DNA of 64,000 nucleotides from Pisaster brevispinus (lineage: Eukaryota; Echinodermata; Asteroidea; Forcipulatida; Asteriidae), in contig JAMKCF010000087.1 of assembly GCA_023634235.1 (NCBI GenBank), positions 124,001-188,000 of the forward strand, given 5' to 3'. Made by a program: the position numbers and the translations under genes. The first letter of the stretch is position 1. Each line of letters opens with the position of its first letter. The notes below the pieces were generated by a model, which was not told the DNA's origin, did no database searches, and saw only the letters and a program-made list of their open reading frames with translations. Positions 34,914 through 43,622 of the stretch are shown piece by piece.

Positions 34914-34981
34914 ATGCCTACTTGTGCGGCATTAAACTGCACTAACAGATACTCCCGTGGACGTGGAAAGACATACCATCT
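34914..34981 (+). CDS. THAP domain gene, exon 1
   Basis: ATG at 34914 begins MPTCAALNCTNRYSRGRGKT then YHL, and a donor (CATCT|GTAAGT) follows. This is the start of a THAP zinc finger: MP..C...NC supplies the first two zinc-binding cysteines and the ..K.YHLFP motif continues in exon 2. THAP domains bind DNA in host regulators and in P-element transposases. Joining in phase 2 to 37566 restores the codon for Leu and then Phe-Pro. See the entries at 37566 and 37701 for the disruption. Confidence 0.8.
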
Positions 34982-35176
34982 GTAAGTATCTATCTTTTTT
35001 TCGTGAATGTTTATTTTAGGGGAATTTCAGGCTGACATATGAATTTGTCATGTAAACTTTCTGTTGAATACATTCGCCGGTTCTCGCGCGCATTCGTTAC
35101 GTGTACAAATTTACTGGAAAACACAAGTTTGGTGGATAAATGCAATCATATCTCTGGAACCCTTTATCGTACAAAC

Positions 35177-36204
35177 TAAGCCTGTGACGGTTACACGGTT
35201 ACACGGTTACACGGTTAACCGACCGATTACTCGGTTACACGTTTACGTTTTTTCGGTTCGGGTAACCGTAAACCAGTTCCAAAAATGGTGCTTTGTTGAA
35301 ATTAGTAAATCCGTAAATGTTTTAGACCGCAAGTTGCGATCTTCTATTCTCCTGTCAGTTCTTATTTTTATTTGTTTTCGTCGAGCGTGATCGTAAACAT
35401 GTCAGATCTTCGACTTTGAGGTGCGCCGCGAATAATAGTCTTCGTCTTCATGTTTTGTCTACGAAAGAAACCACAGAGGGGACCCTGGTAAGTGGCAGAC
35501 AATAGAGGCAAGATAAGTCTTAAGAAAATCTTGGACAGGTTTGGCCCATTGAGAGTGCGTGCGTTCAATAGCAGGTTCACCTTCAAAGGAAACTAGCCGA
35601 CACTGAACTTTCTTTGAGTAGATAAATGACAGCCGAAGCACCGAAGCGTCCAACTTTCTTAGCTAGATAAAGGCGGCTTCCACAAAGGTAGCGGATTTAG
35701 AAATATTATACTTAACATAACAGGGTAAAACGGTGGGAGAGTGCACGCTGGCTGCTTCTTGACCTATCACTGCTCATGTACTGTAACCACTCTTATCCAA
35801 TCAACACTGTCGAGTAATCTGGTTCGGTGTCGGTCACCTGTCAGGTCACGTGTTGCGTCACGTCAGCTTTCTTGTTGCGGTTGCGCCAAGCCTGTGCAGT
35901 ATGCCAGTGCGGCGGCTTAAAAATGCACTTTATTGATAAAGAAACACGGACACTTGAACGACAAAGATTGTTTATTTCACTGGATACAATTTCACATACA
36001 AGTAAGTTTCCATTATGTGATTCATCCCCGACGAAAATCCGTTCGATGGCAGTGAACATCGTGCTCGGTCGTCTCATAGAGAATGGTCGTCTGAACCAAT
36101 TTTTTTGAACTCCATTTTTTTCTGAAACGGTCGGTTACACGTGTAACCGACCGTTTCGGAAACGGTTACACGGTTACAAAAAAAACCGTTTACGCACAGG
36201 CTTA
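35177..36204. mobile_element. Non-autonomous hAT-like element, 1028 bp
   Basis: 8-base duplication GTACAAAC flanks it (35169-35176 and 36205-36212). The ends are inverted: TAAGCCTGTG at 35177 and CACAGGCTTA at 36195-36204. Subterminal repeats GGTTACACGG/CGGTTACAC occur many times near both ends (35190-35275, 36125-36180). The 8-base duplication and terminal form fit the hAT superfamily. Interior frames (about 90-108 codons on both strands) show no transposase. It lies in the intron between THAP exons 1 and 2. Confidence 0.85.
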
Positions 36205-36212
36205 GTACAAAC

Positions 36213-37565
36213 TAGTTCAAAACGGTAAAATAATCTTGAATATCTACTCCTTTGTCATGTCATATTTATTTTACATTCAGAACACATTTTGCCACGTCAT
36301 TTTGATGGTTTTACGTCCAGTCTTGGTCAATTTTGTATGGAGAAATTCCTAAAGTCTACCTAATCTAGCCACATGAGGGCTCTTATGTTAACTTATTTCA
36401 GCAACCCGACGGCTAATTGCTTAGTTCAAAACGGATTTGGGAAGTGTACATCCTGACCAACACACTGCTCTAACAAATTTTCTGATTGGACAAGTTTTTC
36501 CAACGTCATTTTTTAGTTGAAATTCAGACCAATGAAAAACAGCTGTTGCTATTAAACGTCCGTGTCAACTCTAAAACTCCAACGCATGTTTCTAAAAAAT
36601 AAAATGGTAAATTCATGCACTTTTTTTATTGGAAGGTTTAACTGGAAAAACTTATTTGAACAGAATCAATAATGTTAAAAAATTTTGTTCTAAGATAGTG
36701 TCACACATTTTAAGAATAGCAAGATATGTTTTGCTTCTCTTGAAAATTGTTCACTTGCTGCGTGTATGTTTTTTGTGTGTCTCGATGACATTGACGGTAC
36801 CACCATTGGTACAGGGTGGAATTGTCAGAGTACCATTATTTAGCCACAGCGTGGCTCTTTTGTTTTGTTTAAAATGTTCTGGAAAGTTAATTAAAATTTC
36901 ATGAGTGATTTATTCATAATAAACAAAATAGTAACACGTCGCTTGTTCCTTTCTGCATCAAATTTGTTGCATTAATAACGTGAGAGTTTTAAGTTACACG
37001 GAATTAAAACACCCCTGTTTGCTCAATGGTATCTACCTTGAAACTGTTCAAGCGCGCGCGAACCACACTCGCTGTGTGTGTACTCTGTATGGTATTGTAA
37101 TAGTATTGTGTACCATATTTTGTTAGAAACAAATACTATAGTTTAGTAGGCCTAGGCATTCAAAGGCTTGATCAGTGATTGGTGGTTGATTATATGGACT
37201 CTGTGCATGCTATAAATTCAGATTGTTTGTGGCCCTTTGTTTTAGTGAAAAGTGTAAAATGAGAGTGTAAAAATCATTCATATTAATGTGGGTTTTGGAA
37301 CAAACTAAAATCTGTCTACAAAACTTGGTGTAGAAAAAAGAGATAGCCTCATCTGCTTACACGATTTATCCTCTTCTAGTTCATTATGAAGTAACCCTCA
37401 GTCAAAAAACTAAATCCGATGTCTCAACACATTCTTGAAGTGCATATTTATTTTTAATACCTATTTGTTTATTGATTTATTTTATAATTTTTTCAAACAA
37501 AGCAGGGCCTATGTAAGTTGTAGCCAGGAATCGTTAGTAAAGTGTCTTCTGTCCATTTATTTCAG
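36213..37565. other. Intron of the THAP gene, nothing else recognised
   Basis: AT-rich sequence with no supported exon. The 91-codon frame at 36629-36904 has no recognisable domain. Confidence 0.4.
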
Positions 37566-38240
37566 TTTTCCTGTTCGTCATCTTGCTTTCACTCAGAGAT
37601 GGGTTGTAAATATGAAGCGTGACAAATGGAAGCCATCCAAGAGATCTGTTCTCTGCTCAAATCATATTGAAGAGTCTTGTTTTGATAAGACTGGTTTAAC
37701 CTGTCCTACTAAATACCGTCAACACACCTAATACCGTCAACACAACACGATCAGTACCATCAAAACACCCAAAATAAGTTCTAATTCAACAAAAGAGGCA
37801 TAGAACTGTTAACTTCGTATTATTTTATTTCTTGCCCCGGGTATCCTTTTGCCAGATTCACACGTAACGACCGCCCTCTATCGGTGTGTTGTGTGATATT
37901 ATTGTCTCTTTAGTGTAATGGTATGGTCCGCGCTCCTCTGAGGCGAAATAGCTGCCGATTTCGTAGAGCTACACATAGGGAAAATTTTGGTGAACTGAAA
38001 ATGGCAAATTTTAGACATTTTACATCCTGTTGTTAAGCCAAATGACGTATTGACCAGTATTTAAGGTTCCAATACTGCTTCTGCTGAATTATAACGTTTT
38101 TTGGATATGTTGACGGCGTGTTGACGGTGTGTAGATGGTGCAATTCATGTTGACGGTATTTAGTAGGACCCGGTTTAACAATGTGACTAAGAGCCCATGC
38201 AGAACCGACAGTATTTGACTTTCCATTCCATCTCCAGCAG
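37566..38240 (+). pseudogene. THAP domain gene, exon 2, disrupted by a MITE
   Basis: After 'atttcag' the frame encodes FPVRHLAFTQRWVVNMKRDK, then WKPSKRSVLCSNHIEESCFD and KTGLT. This includes the THAP tryptophans, the CSNH (C..H) zinc ligands and the CF motif. At 37701 a 471-base MITE interrupts the codons for GLT. The frame resumes at 38180 and ends LRAHAEPTVFDFPFHLQQ before donor CAG|GTAGGT, which is the expected C-terminal P..F.FP THAP motif. A TGA at 38184-38186 also lies in frame just after the insertion. It matches a CGA-to-TGA transition but could be an assembly error. As read, the exon cannot give a full THAP domain. Confidence 0.8.
37701..38171. mobile_element. hAT-like MITE inside THAP coding sequence, 471 bp
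   Basis: GGTTTAAC is duplicated on both sides (37693-37700, 38172-38179). The ends read CTGTCCTACTAAATACCGTC and, in complement, GGGTCCTACTAAATACCGTC. Repeated 'taccgtcaacac' words fill the left end. No coding frame. The duplication falls within codons GGT TTA AC- of the THAP exon. Confidence 0.85.
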
Positions 38241-38714
38241 GTAGGTTTTTTACTTTTACTTGGCTTTAAGCATTTCAATCATAATCAACATGTACATAAA
38301 GCCAAGGTTTTTTAATCAAGAATATTTATTTTCTAAAGGCAACTTAGATCCTATGTTTACAGAAAAATGAAGAAAAAAGTTGAATTTGTCCCCAATTTTT
38401 CATGAGCAAGATGGTCACTATTCATTTCTCATTTCCCACAATTGTTGCTTATTAAGCTGTAACACATGAACATCTGAAATTATGTGGATAGGTTTTTCAT
38501 GAATTGATTCATTGATTGATTATAGTTACATATCATTTCCTGATGTCACATCTTTGTTCTATGAAAGTTCATAAAATTAAAATGAGGTCTTTCACTTTGT
38601 TAATAATACTTATTTAGTTTGGGTAACACTTTGCATCTGTGTTTCAAGGGAAATGGGTGTGAACAAATTGATTTAAATATTTATTAAATTTTGTATTATG
38701 CATGTATCTTACAG

Positions 38715-38823
38715 AATAAGAAGAAAAGAAAGTGTCCCAAAATACGTTATCTGCCAAGTGAGACGACTGTGAGTGACCAGACACAGCTTGAAGAGGGCTC
38801 CGCTACACCAGTCGTCACCACTC
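38715..38823 (+). CDS. THAP gene exon 3 (candidate)
   Basis: Acceptor 'cttacag' precedes 38715 in phase 0, matching the phase-0 donor at 38240. The frame reads [20 protein letters not shown] then [16 protein letters not shown]: basic, then Ser/Thr/Glu-rich, like the linker following many THAP domains. The 3' limit is uncertain; the frame happens to stay open into the first CTR9-like exon at 38913. Further THAP-gene exons were not found. Confidence 0.45.
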
Positions 38824-38912
38824 GTGTTTTCTCGTTCCAGTACGCGCGAGACTTGCACAGTCTATTACCAAGAGTAGGGGAGTTTAAGAACTTTTTGTCT
38901 CTTTATTTTCAG

Positions 38913-39030
38913 AGCCATCTTCTTGGACGTGCTTGTTTCTGCCTCCTTGAAGGTGACAAGATGGACCAAGCCGACGCACAATTTAACTTTGTCCTTAACC
39001 ACTCACAGAACAACATCCCTGCTCTACTGG
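38913..39030 (+). pseudogene. CTR9-like exon a (TPR region)
   Basis: Encodes [20 protein letters not shown] then [19 protein letters not shown], nearly identical to animal CTR9, between acceptor 'attttcag' and donor G|GTAAGT. Ends in phase 1. Intact by itself. Gene N-terminus upstream is missing. Confidence 0.9.
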
Positions 39031-39591
39031 GTAAGTTATAATAGCGTCATCACTGTTTGCATCACCATGACAATCGAGCAAACTGCTATCACAAAATTGG
39101 ACAATAAAGAGAGTGGGTACAAGCGCAAAAGGTCACAAAAGCAATGACATGGACATTTGGATGAGATGATCTAGAAAATTTCAAACAAAATAATTGTTTT
39201 CCCTTTTAATCAAAAGTGCATGTTATAATTTCAGTTATACAGCATCAAGATAGTTGCAAAACTTGTTCTTTAATTCCCCTTTGGTATTATTAAGAGCAGA
39301 AATTAGGGGATAAGATCGTTCAAAAACGCAAATTTTCGAACTTCAGTTTCCGTTTTTTGTTTTTTCTTTTTTTCTTTTTTTTCCCAATTTTCTTTATAGC
39401 TTCGACAATTGTATGCACCTTTGAGTGTTTAGATAAATAAGTATCAATCATGGGAGATTTTGAGGATAAAGTGTCCAGTGCACAACCAATTGTACCTTCA
39501 CGACAAACCCGGAATGGCGTATTGTGTGGTATTGTGCCTTTGAAAATTTTCCTCTTTTTTTTTTCATCGGGCAGTTGCATGCCTGCTTTAG

Positions 39592-39681
39592 GAAAAGCTT
39601 GTATATCCTTCAATAAGAAAGACTACCGAGGAGCGTTGGCATTCTACAAGAAGGCTCTGAGGACAAACCCTAGCTGCCCTG
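39592..39681 (+). pseudogene. CTR9-like exon b
   Basis: In phase with exon a (G|GA AAA) it gives [20 protein letters not shown] then [10 protein letters not shown], a TPR motif of CTR9. Acceptor 'ctgctttag'; donor G|GTACAA. Intact. Confidence 0.88.
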
Positions 39682-39719
39682 GTACAATCTCAATCAGCTG
39701 TCTCCAAGTTGTTCCTTTA

Positions 39720-40230
39720 TTGAAGAGAAACTCTTCAGGGATGAGAAATTTCAGACTTTTGCCCGAGTTGAGACTTTTTACGTCTGCCAATTCAGTTCAA
39801 TATAACATTTATTTCCATTTTGAACAGTGCATATAACAGAATGCAAAAGACAATATTTTGGAGGCACGATCCTCATAAGCCAAGGCTTGTAGTGGAGTGC
39901 CTTTAGAAGAAAACAAGACAAAGATGGGGACAAGTAATCTGACAAGACAGAAGTTGAGATGAGTAACTACTAAAAAAAAATGTGAAAACTGCTGGGGAGG
40001 AGGCAACTCTGGAGAATATGAAACCAAAGGGATAAAATTATGCTACATATTGGGAGATAAGATACTCTGAAAATGGCTGTTAATTTCTTCTTAAGAGAAC
40101 CATTATCTCTGATGTACTTCTCTAGTGCTGAGGGTACAGCTCGTAAAAGCTCCTTGAAATCTAGTGGAAAGCCATCGTTTCATCATGCCTCCTAGAATTG
40201 GGGTCCTAGTTTCAGAACTTTTCATCGGCG
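39720..40230 (+). repeat. Dispersed repeat, uninterrupted copy
   Basis: Words 'cagggatgagaaatttcaga', 'ctctagtgctgagggtac', 'aaaagctcc' and 'gcctcctag..tggggtcctagtttcag' match 50915-52115 in order. The second copy carries a ~0.9-kb MITE. Non-coding. Confidence 0.55.
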
Positions 40231-40313
40231 ATGTCTCTCAGTTGTTATTGGATTCATCTAGTGATCAACGACAGTTAATGACATTTTCATATTTTTGATA
40301 CTATTAAACACAG

Positions 40314-40570
40314 CTGCTGTTCGCCTTGGTATTGGCCACTGCTTCAATAAGCTAAACAAACCAGAGAAAGCACGCCTGGCCTTCTAGCGGGCCCTGGAAC
40401 TCGATCTGAAGTGTGTGGGCACCATCGTTGGCCTCGCCATCCTAGAAATCGACAGTAAAGGAACAGATTCCATACGGACTGGAGTCCAGCTTCTCTCCAA
40501 GGCGTACATGATAGACACCAGCAACCCTATGGTGCTCAACCATTTTGCAAATCATTTCTTCTTTAAGAAG
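40314..40570 (+). pseudogene. CTR9-like exon c with in-frame TAG
   Basis: Phase 1 acceptor joins exon b. The frame reads AAVRLGIGHCFNKLNKPEKA, RLAF, stop, RALELD, then [20 protein letters not shown] and [17 protein letters not shown] at 40385-40387 replaces the serine codon normal at this place in CTR9 (a single base change from TCG). Donor AAG|GTAACG, phase 0. Confidence 0.88.
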
Positions 40571-41045
40571 GTAACGTCCCTCAAGAAGCTACTTCCAAAC
40601 CTCGGCTCAGGCCAAAAATGCACACTGCTCCAAGATTGATGGCGAAGTCCAAGTCTAGATTTTGAAAAGGCCCCAAAAGTTGGTTTTCATTTTCAAAATT
40701 TCTATTATCCAATTGCAGGAAAGAATCAAACTCATGGAGTTAAACACATCCCCCATAGTTATTGGTTATGGATTATTAATATCGGTCACTGGTTATTGGT
40801 TGTTGGTTATCGGTTATGACTCACTTGACGTAACCAGGTTTAATAGTTATACTTTTCAGTATCGAATGATAGCCAGGTTTAATTTTATCATTGACCAGTT
40901 TTAGCGCATCATTAATCAGGATGAATTTTTCACTAACAAGGATGAATTTGTCATCGACAAAGCTTTATTTGTATTTAACCTGGACTAACTCGTCATCAAC
41001 CAGGATTAATTCATCATTTACCAAGTTTTATTTGTAATTATCTAG
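40571..41045. other. Intron with TTGGTTAT / ATTAATCAGGATGAATT-type simple repeats
   Basis: AT-rich degenerate tandem words (ggttattggttat 40760-40820; 'catcattaatcaggatgaat' and variants 40905-41030). No gene. Confidence 0.5.
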
Positions 41046-41153
41046 GATTATACGAAGGTGCAACATCTTGCTCTGCATGCATTCCACGGTACAGACAATG
41101 AAGCAACACAGGCGGAAAGCTGCTACCAACTCACAAGAGCCTTCCATGAACAG
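41046..41153 (+). pseudogene. CTR9-like exon d
   Basis: Phase 0 after exon c: [20 protein letters not shown] then [16 protein letters not shown], a CTR9 TPR. Acceptor 'tatctag', donor CAG|GTAAGG. Intact, 36 codons. Confidence 0.88.
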
Positions 41154-41169
41154 GTAAGGATTCCCACCC

Positions 41170-41650
41170 CACTCATGGTTCTCCCCATGTACAAGCCAGC
41201 GTATTGTTTGGATAAAGTGCCAAATCAAACCAAAATACTAGGGAAAACCCCCTCTCTTTACAATTAAGTGTACTAGGTTCTTCTACACTCATTACACAAA
41301 ACACTTTTTTACATCCCATCCAAAACATGAAGTGATAATGCTCAAGTGTCTTGCTTAAGGCATGTAAGCAGGTAAGGACGCAAATATCAAGACCAAGACT
41401 CAAATCAAACTCTGGGCCCAATTTCATAGAGCTGCTTAAGCAGAAAATATTGCTTAACATTTTTCTGCTTAGCAGAAATGAGCAGGATACCAGTCATGGT
41501 AGTTTGGCTGGTAACCTTATTCTGGTAAGCATAATTTTGTTGTGCTTAGCTGGTTTTTGTGCTTAAGCAGCTCTATGAAATTGGGCCCAGATCAGAAACA
41601 CCAGAGCTTGTGTCTGGTGTGGTTGACTGCTCGGCCAGGACGCGGCTGCT
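41170..41650 (-). mobile_element. Diverged tRNA-derived SINE interrupted by a MITE
   Basis: Matches the minus-strand SINE at 32955-33370: 'gaagtgataatgctcaagtg', 'gacgcaaatatcaagaccaa', 'gaaacaccagagcttgtgtc' and 'ctgctcggccaggacgcg' align in order. A 177-base MITE (41413-41589) splits the tRNA-like head. It lies in a CTR9-like intron. Confidence 0.75.
41413..41589. mobile_element. MITE with TGGGCCCAATTTCATAGAGC ends, 177 bp
   Basis: The terminal repeats are essentially perfect: TGGGCCCAATTTCATAGAGC and its complement, with 'tgcttaagca' continuing inward on both sides, so the element can fold into one hairpin. Interior words 'cagaaatgagcaggatacca' and 'gctggtaacc' recur in the older copy at 47462-47641. 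The near-perfect ends suggest a fairly young insertion. Confidence 0.85.
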
Positions 41651-41701
41651 GAATTCTGATGGATTTATGTGGACAATAACCTTCTGCGTTCCTCTCTACA
41701 G

Positions 41702-41865
41702 TGACCACGACCAAGCTTTCCAGTACTACTACCATGCAAGCCACCCAGTTTGCATCCACAGCTAATCGTTTTGCAGCTAATCGTTTGCATCCACAGCTAA
41801 TCGTTTTGCCGCACTTTGGTTTGGGGCAGATGTACATCCACCGGGGGGAATGTGAGAACGCGAAC
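41702..41865 (+). pseudogene. CTR9-like exon e, frameshifted
   Basis: The first part encodes DHDQAFQYYYHA. The frame then shifts and continues ATQFASTANRFA... VLPHFGLGQMYIHRGECENA, as in CTR9. A 36-37-base internal duplication (gcagctaatcgttt... twice, 41773-41808) adds extra codons. The junction with exon d is also out of phase by one base. Donor AAC|GTGAGT. The change of frame lies near 41737. Confidence 0.85.
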
Positions 41866-41914
41866 GTGAGTCAAGAGAATGATTGTAAATCTTTGTAATG
41901 TATTACTGTAAGTA

Positions 41915-42076
41915 CTTTCCAGTACTACTACCATGCAAGCCACTCAGTTTGCATCCACAGCTAATCGTTTTGCCGCACTTTGGTTTGGGGCAGATGTACA
42001 CCACCGGGGGGAATGTGAGAACGCGAACGTGAGTCAAGAGAATGATTGTAAATCTCTGTAATGTATTACTGTAAGG
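41915..42076 (+). pseudogene. Second, tandem copy of CTR9-like exon e
   Basis: Sequence from 'ctttccagtactactaccat' through 'gtgagtcaagagaatgattg' repeats 41716-41914 nearly base for base, lacking the 36-37-base internal duplication and one base in 'tgtacaccaccgg'. It has the donor but no acceptor. A recent tandem duplication, most simply of a ~165-200-base block. Confidence 0.9.
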
Positions 42077-42302
42077 ACTCCTGCAGTGTTGTAGTCCAGA
42101 CCTGGAAGTCTGAGATCGAGACCATGACCGAAATCTTAACATCTGAGACCCGGAACTGAGACCAGCCCTTCCCAGACCGAGACTTTTGCAGCCCAAGACT
42201 TAGACCAAGACTGAGACCACAAAAAGGTCTCAAGATGGTTTCGAGAACAGACCTGCAGGTCTTGAGACCTACAACACTGGACTCCTGTAGAACTGGAATT
42301 GT

Positions 42303-42605
42303 CTTTTTTGTCTCCTGACGATGACTAGAGCAAGCTAGTCGAAACGTTGAGACCAATTAACCAATTAAGAACTCACTCCGTGGCAATGAAGTTAATAATG
42401 AGAAGTCCCCTCGATCCGATCCACTATTAAGCTAAAGTAGTAGTCCTAGCCGATTTCCTACCTTCCGCCCAGGTAGTAGCTAATAAGCTGGACAGTTCTT
42501 TTCAGAACTAAGTAATCTCCCGAAGTAGTCTCTCAATTTTTTCCGTAGAATAAAAAGCAAGACCTAGTTGTTTAAGAACAAATCTACATAGCTAGTAGAT
42601 ATATG
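42303..42605 (+). mobile_element. Penelope-type terminal (pLTR-like) fragment
   Basis: Matches one arm of the foldback insertion at 31545-31775 and its second arm at 31970-32235: 'gtcgaaacgttgagacc', 'agaactcactccg', 'gaagtccc', 'gctaaagtagtagtcc', 'agctggacagttctttt', 'ctacatagctagtagatata'. It begins with a hammerhead-like motif. Non-coding, within a CTR9-like intron. Confidence 0.75.
42310..42353 (+). ncRNA. Hammerhead-ribozyme-like motif
   Basis: Helix I strands GTCTC (42310-42314) and GAGAC (42349-42353) can pair. Core CTGACGA lies at 42315-42321. Helix II is GACTAG/CTAGTC (42323-42328, 42335-42340) with loop AGCAAG. GAAA is at 42341-42344, followed by CGTT containing the GTT triplet. 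These are the conserved hammerhead elements in type I order with a minimal helix III, as reported for Penelope-like elements. One unpaired T at 42322 between core and helix II departs from consensus, so activity is doubtful. Sister motifs at 31505-31550 and 31940-31985 have the first core C replaced. Confidence 0.45.
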
Positions 42606-43622
42606 TAAATGAGGCCCCTCATTTCTGAAATATTCCACCCTCTATTTTGTTGTTGTTGTATGTTAACTCCATTTAATCCATAGGTCTTATTCACTCATTA
42701 CAAACTCTATTGTTTTGGTAACCCCTGCTGGAAAGTGGACTGTCCATGTTGACCTTTGAACTGGTTGATCCAGTGGTGGGGTTGGTGGGGCCTAGCATGG
42801 TGGCTTCTGTGCTGTTATATCCCACTAACTCCAACAGCTATTTCTCCATCCCCTCTCCTTTCCAGGTAGGAAAAGTTACTTCGTATTTTTTTTAATATCT
42901 AGTGTTCAACATTTAATAGAAGAAGATAGTGTATAGATAGAGTGGACATATTTTTTGATCAACTTTAAGTTGAAGAATTGGCATACACTAACTTTGAAGT
43001 GTTTACAGTTTTTATAAGTTGTTCATTATACAATTTAACAGCCTTTTGGTCAGGAGTGAAATTTTTTGTGTATAAGTTCTCTTCAAACAGGAGTGTATTC
43101 TTAGGATTGTCTTTTGTTCTAGGTTTTCCTTTGGAGTTATAGGATCCATTAATGTTTACTTTACTTTACAGACTTTTATTTAACTTTGAGTATTTTAGGA
43201 GTACCTACATGTAGATATTGGTTTCATGTTTTTAGCCTGTGCCCCCATTTGATTGTATACTATAGGTTATGTAGTGTGAGATGCATGGCAGGGTAGCCCC
43301 AGCCCTAGGTGGCCATAGGATGAGTAGTGACCACAGTAGGGTAATAACTCGATGCCCTGGGGGCCTGATTTAACATGCAGAAGGCCTGGCTCTGGCCTGT
43401 TGTTTATTTTAGTGGTTTTAATCTCTGTTAAGTTTTTCTTTGCTTGTCTTATGTCTTTCTTTATTTTAGTCTAGTGTAGATAAATTGACCAGAGAGAGGG
43501 CGAGAACTGCTCATTCTTATTTATTATAAGAGAGGTTTATTTTTTTGGTCTAACAGTAAACCGATTAGCTGCAGTGTTGAATTACCAAGTGTTTCTTTAC
43601 AATAGTAAAATTCTCATTATTT
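42606..43622. other. Intronic, no gene; short repeat word
   Basis: Contains 'ctgttatatcccactaactc'...'ctcctttccag' at 42815-42866, recurring at 46256-46310. It is probably part of a dispersed element. No exon recognised. Confidence 0.4.

Noticed and set aside
38691..39041. Single 116-codon gene joining THAP exon 3 to CTR9 sequence (fusion)
   Set aside because: A clear acceptor (attttcag) precedes the CTR9 part at 38913, and the intervening codons look intronic. The open frame through it is coincidental.
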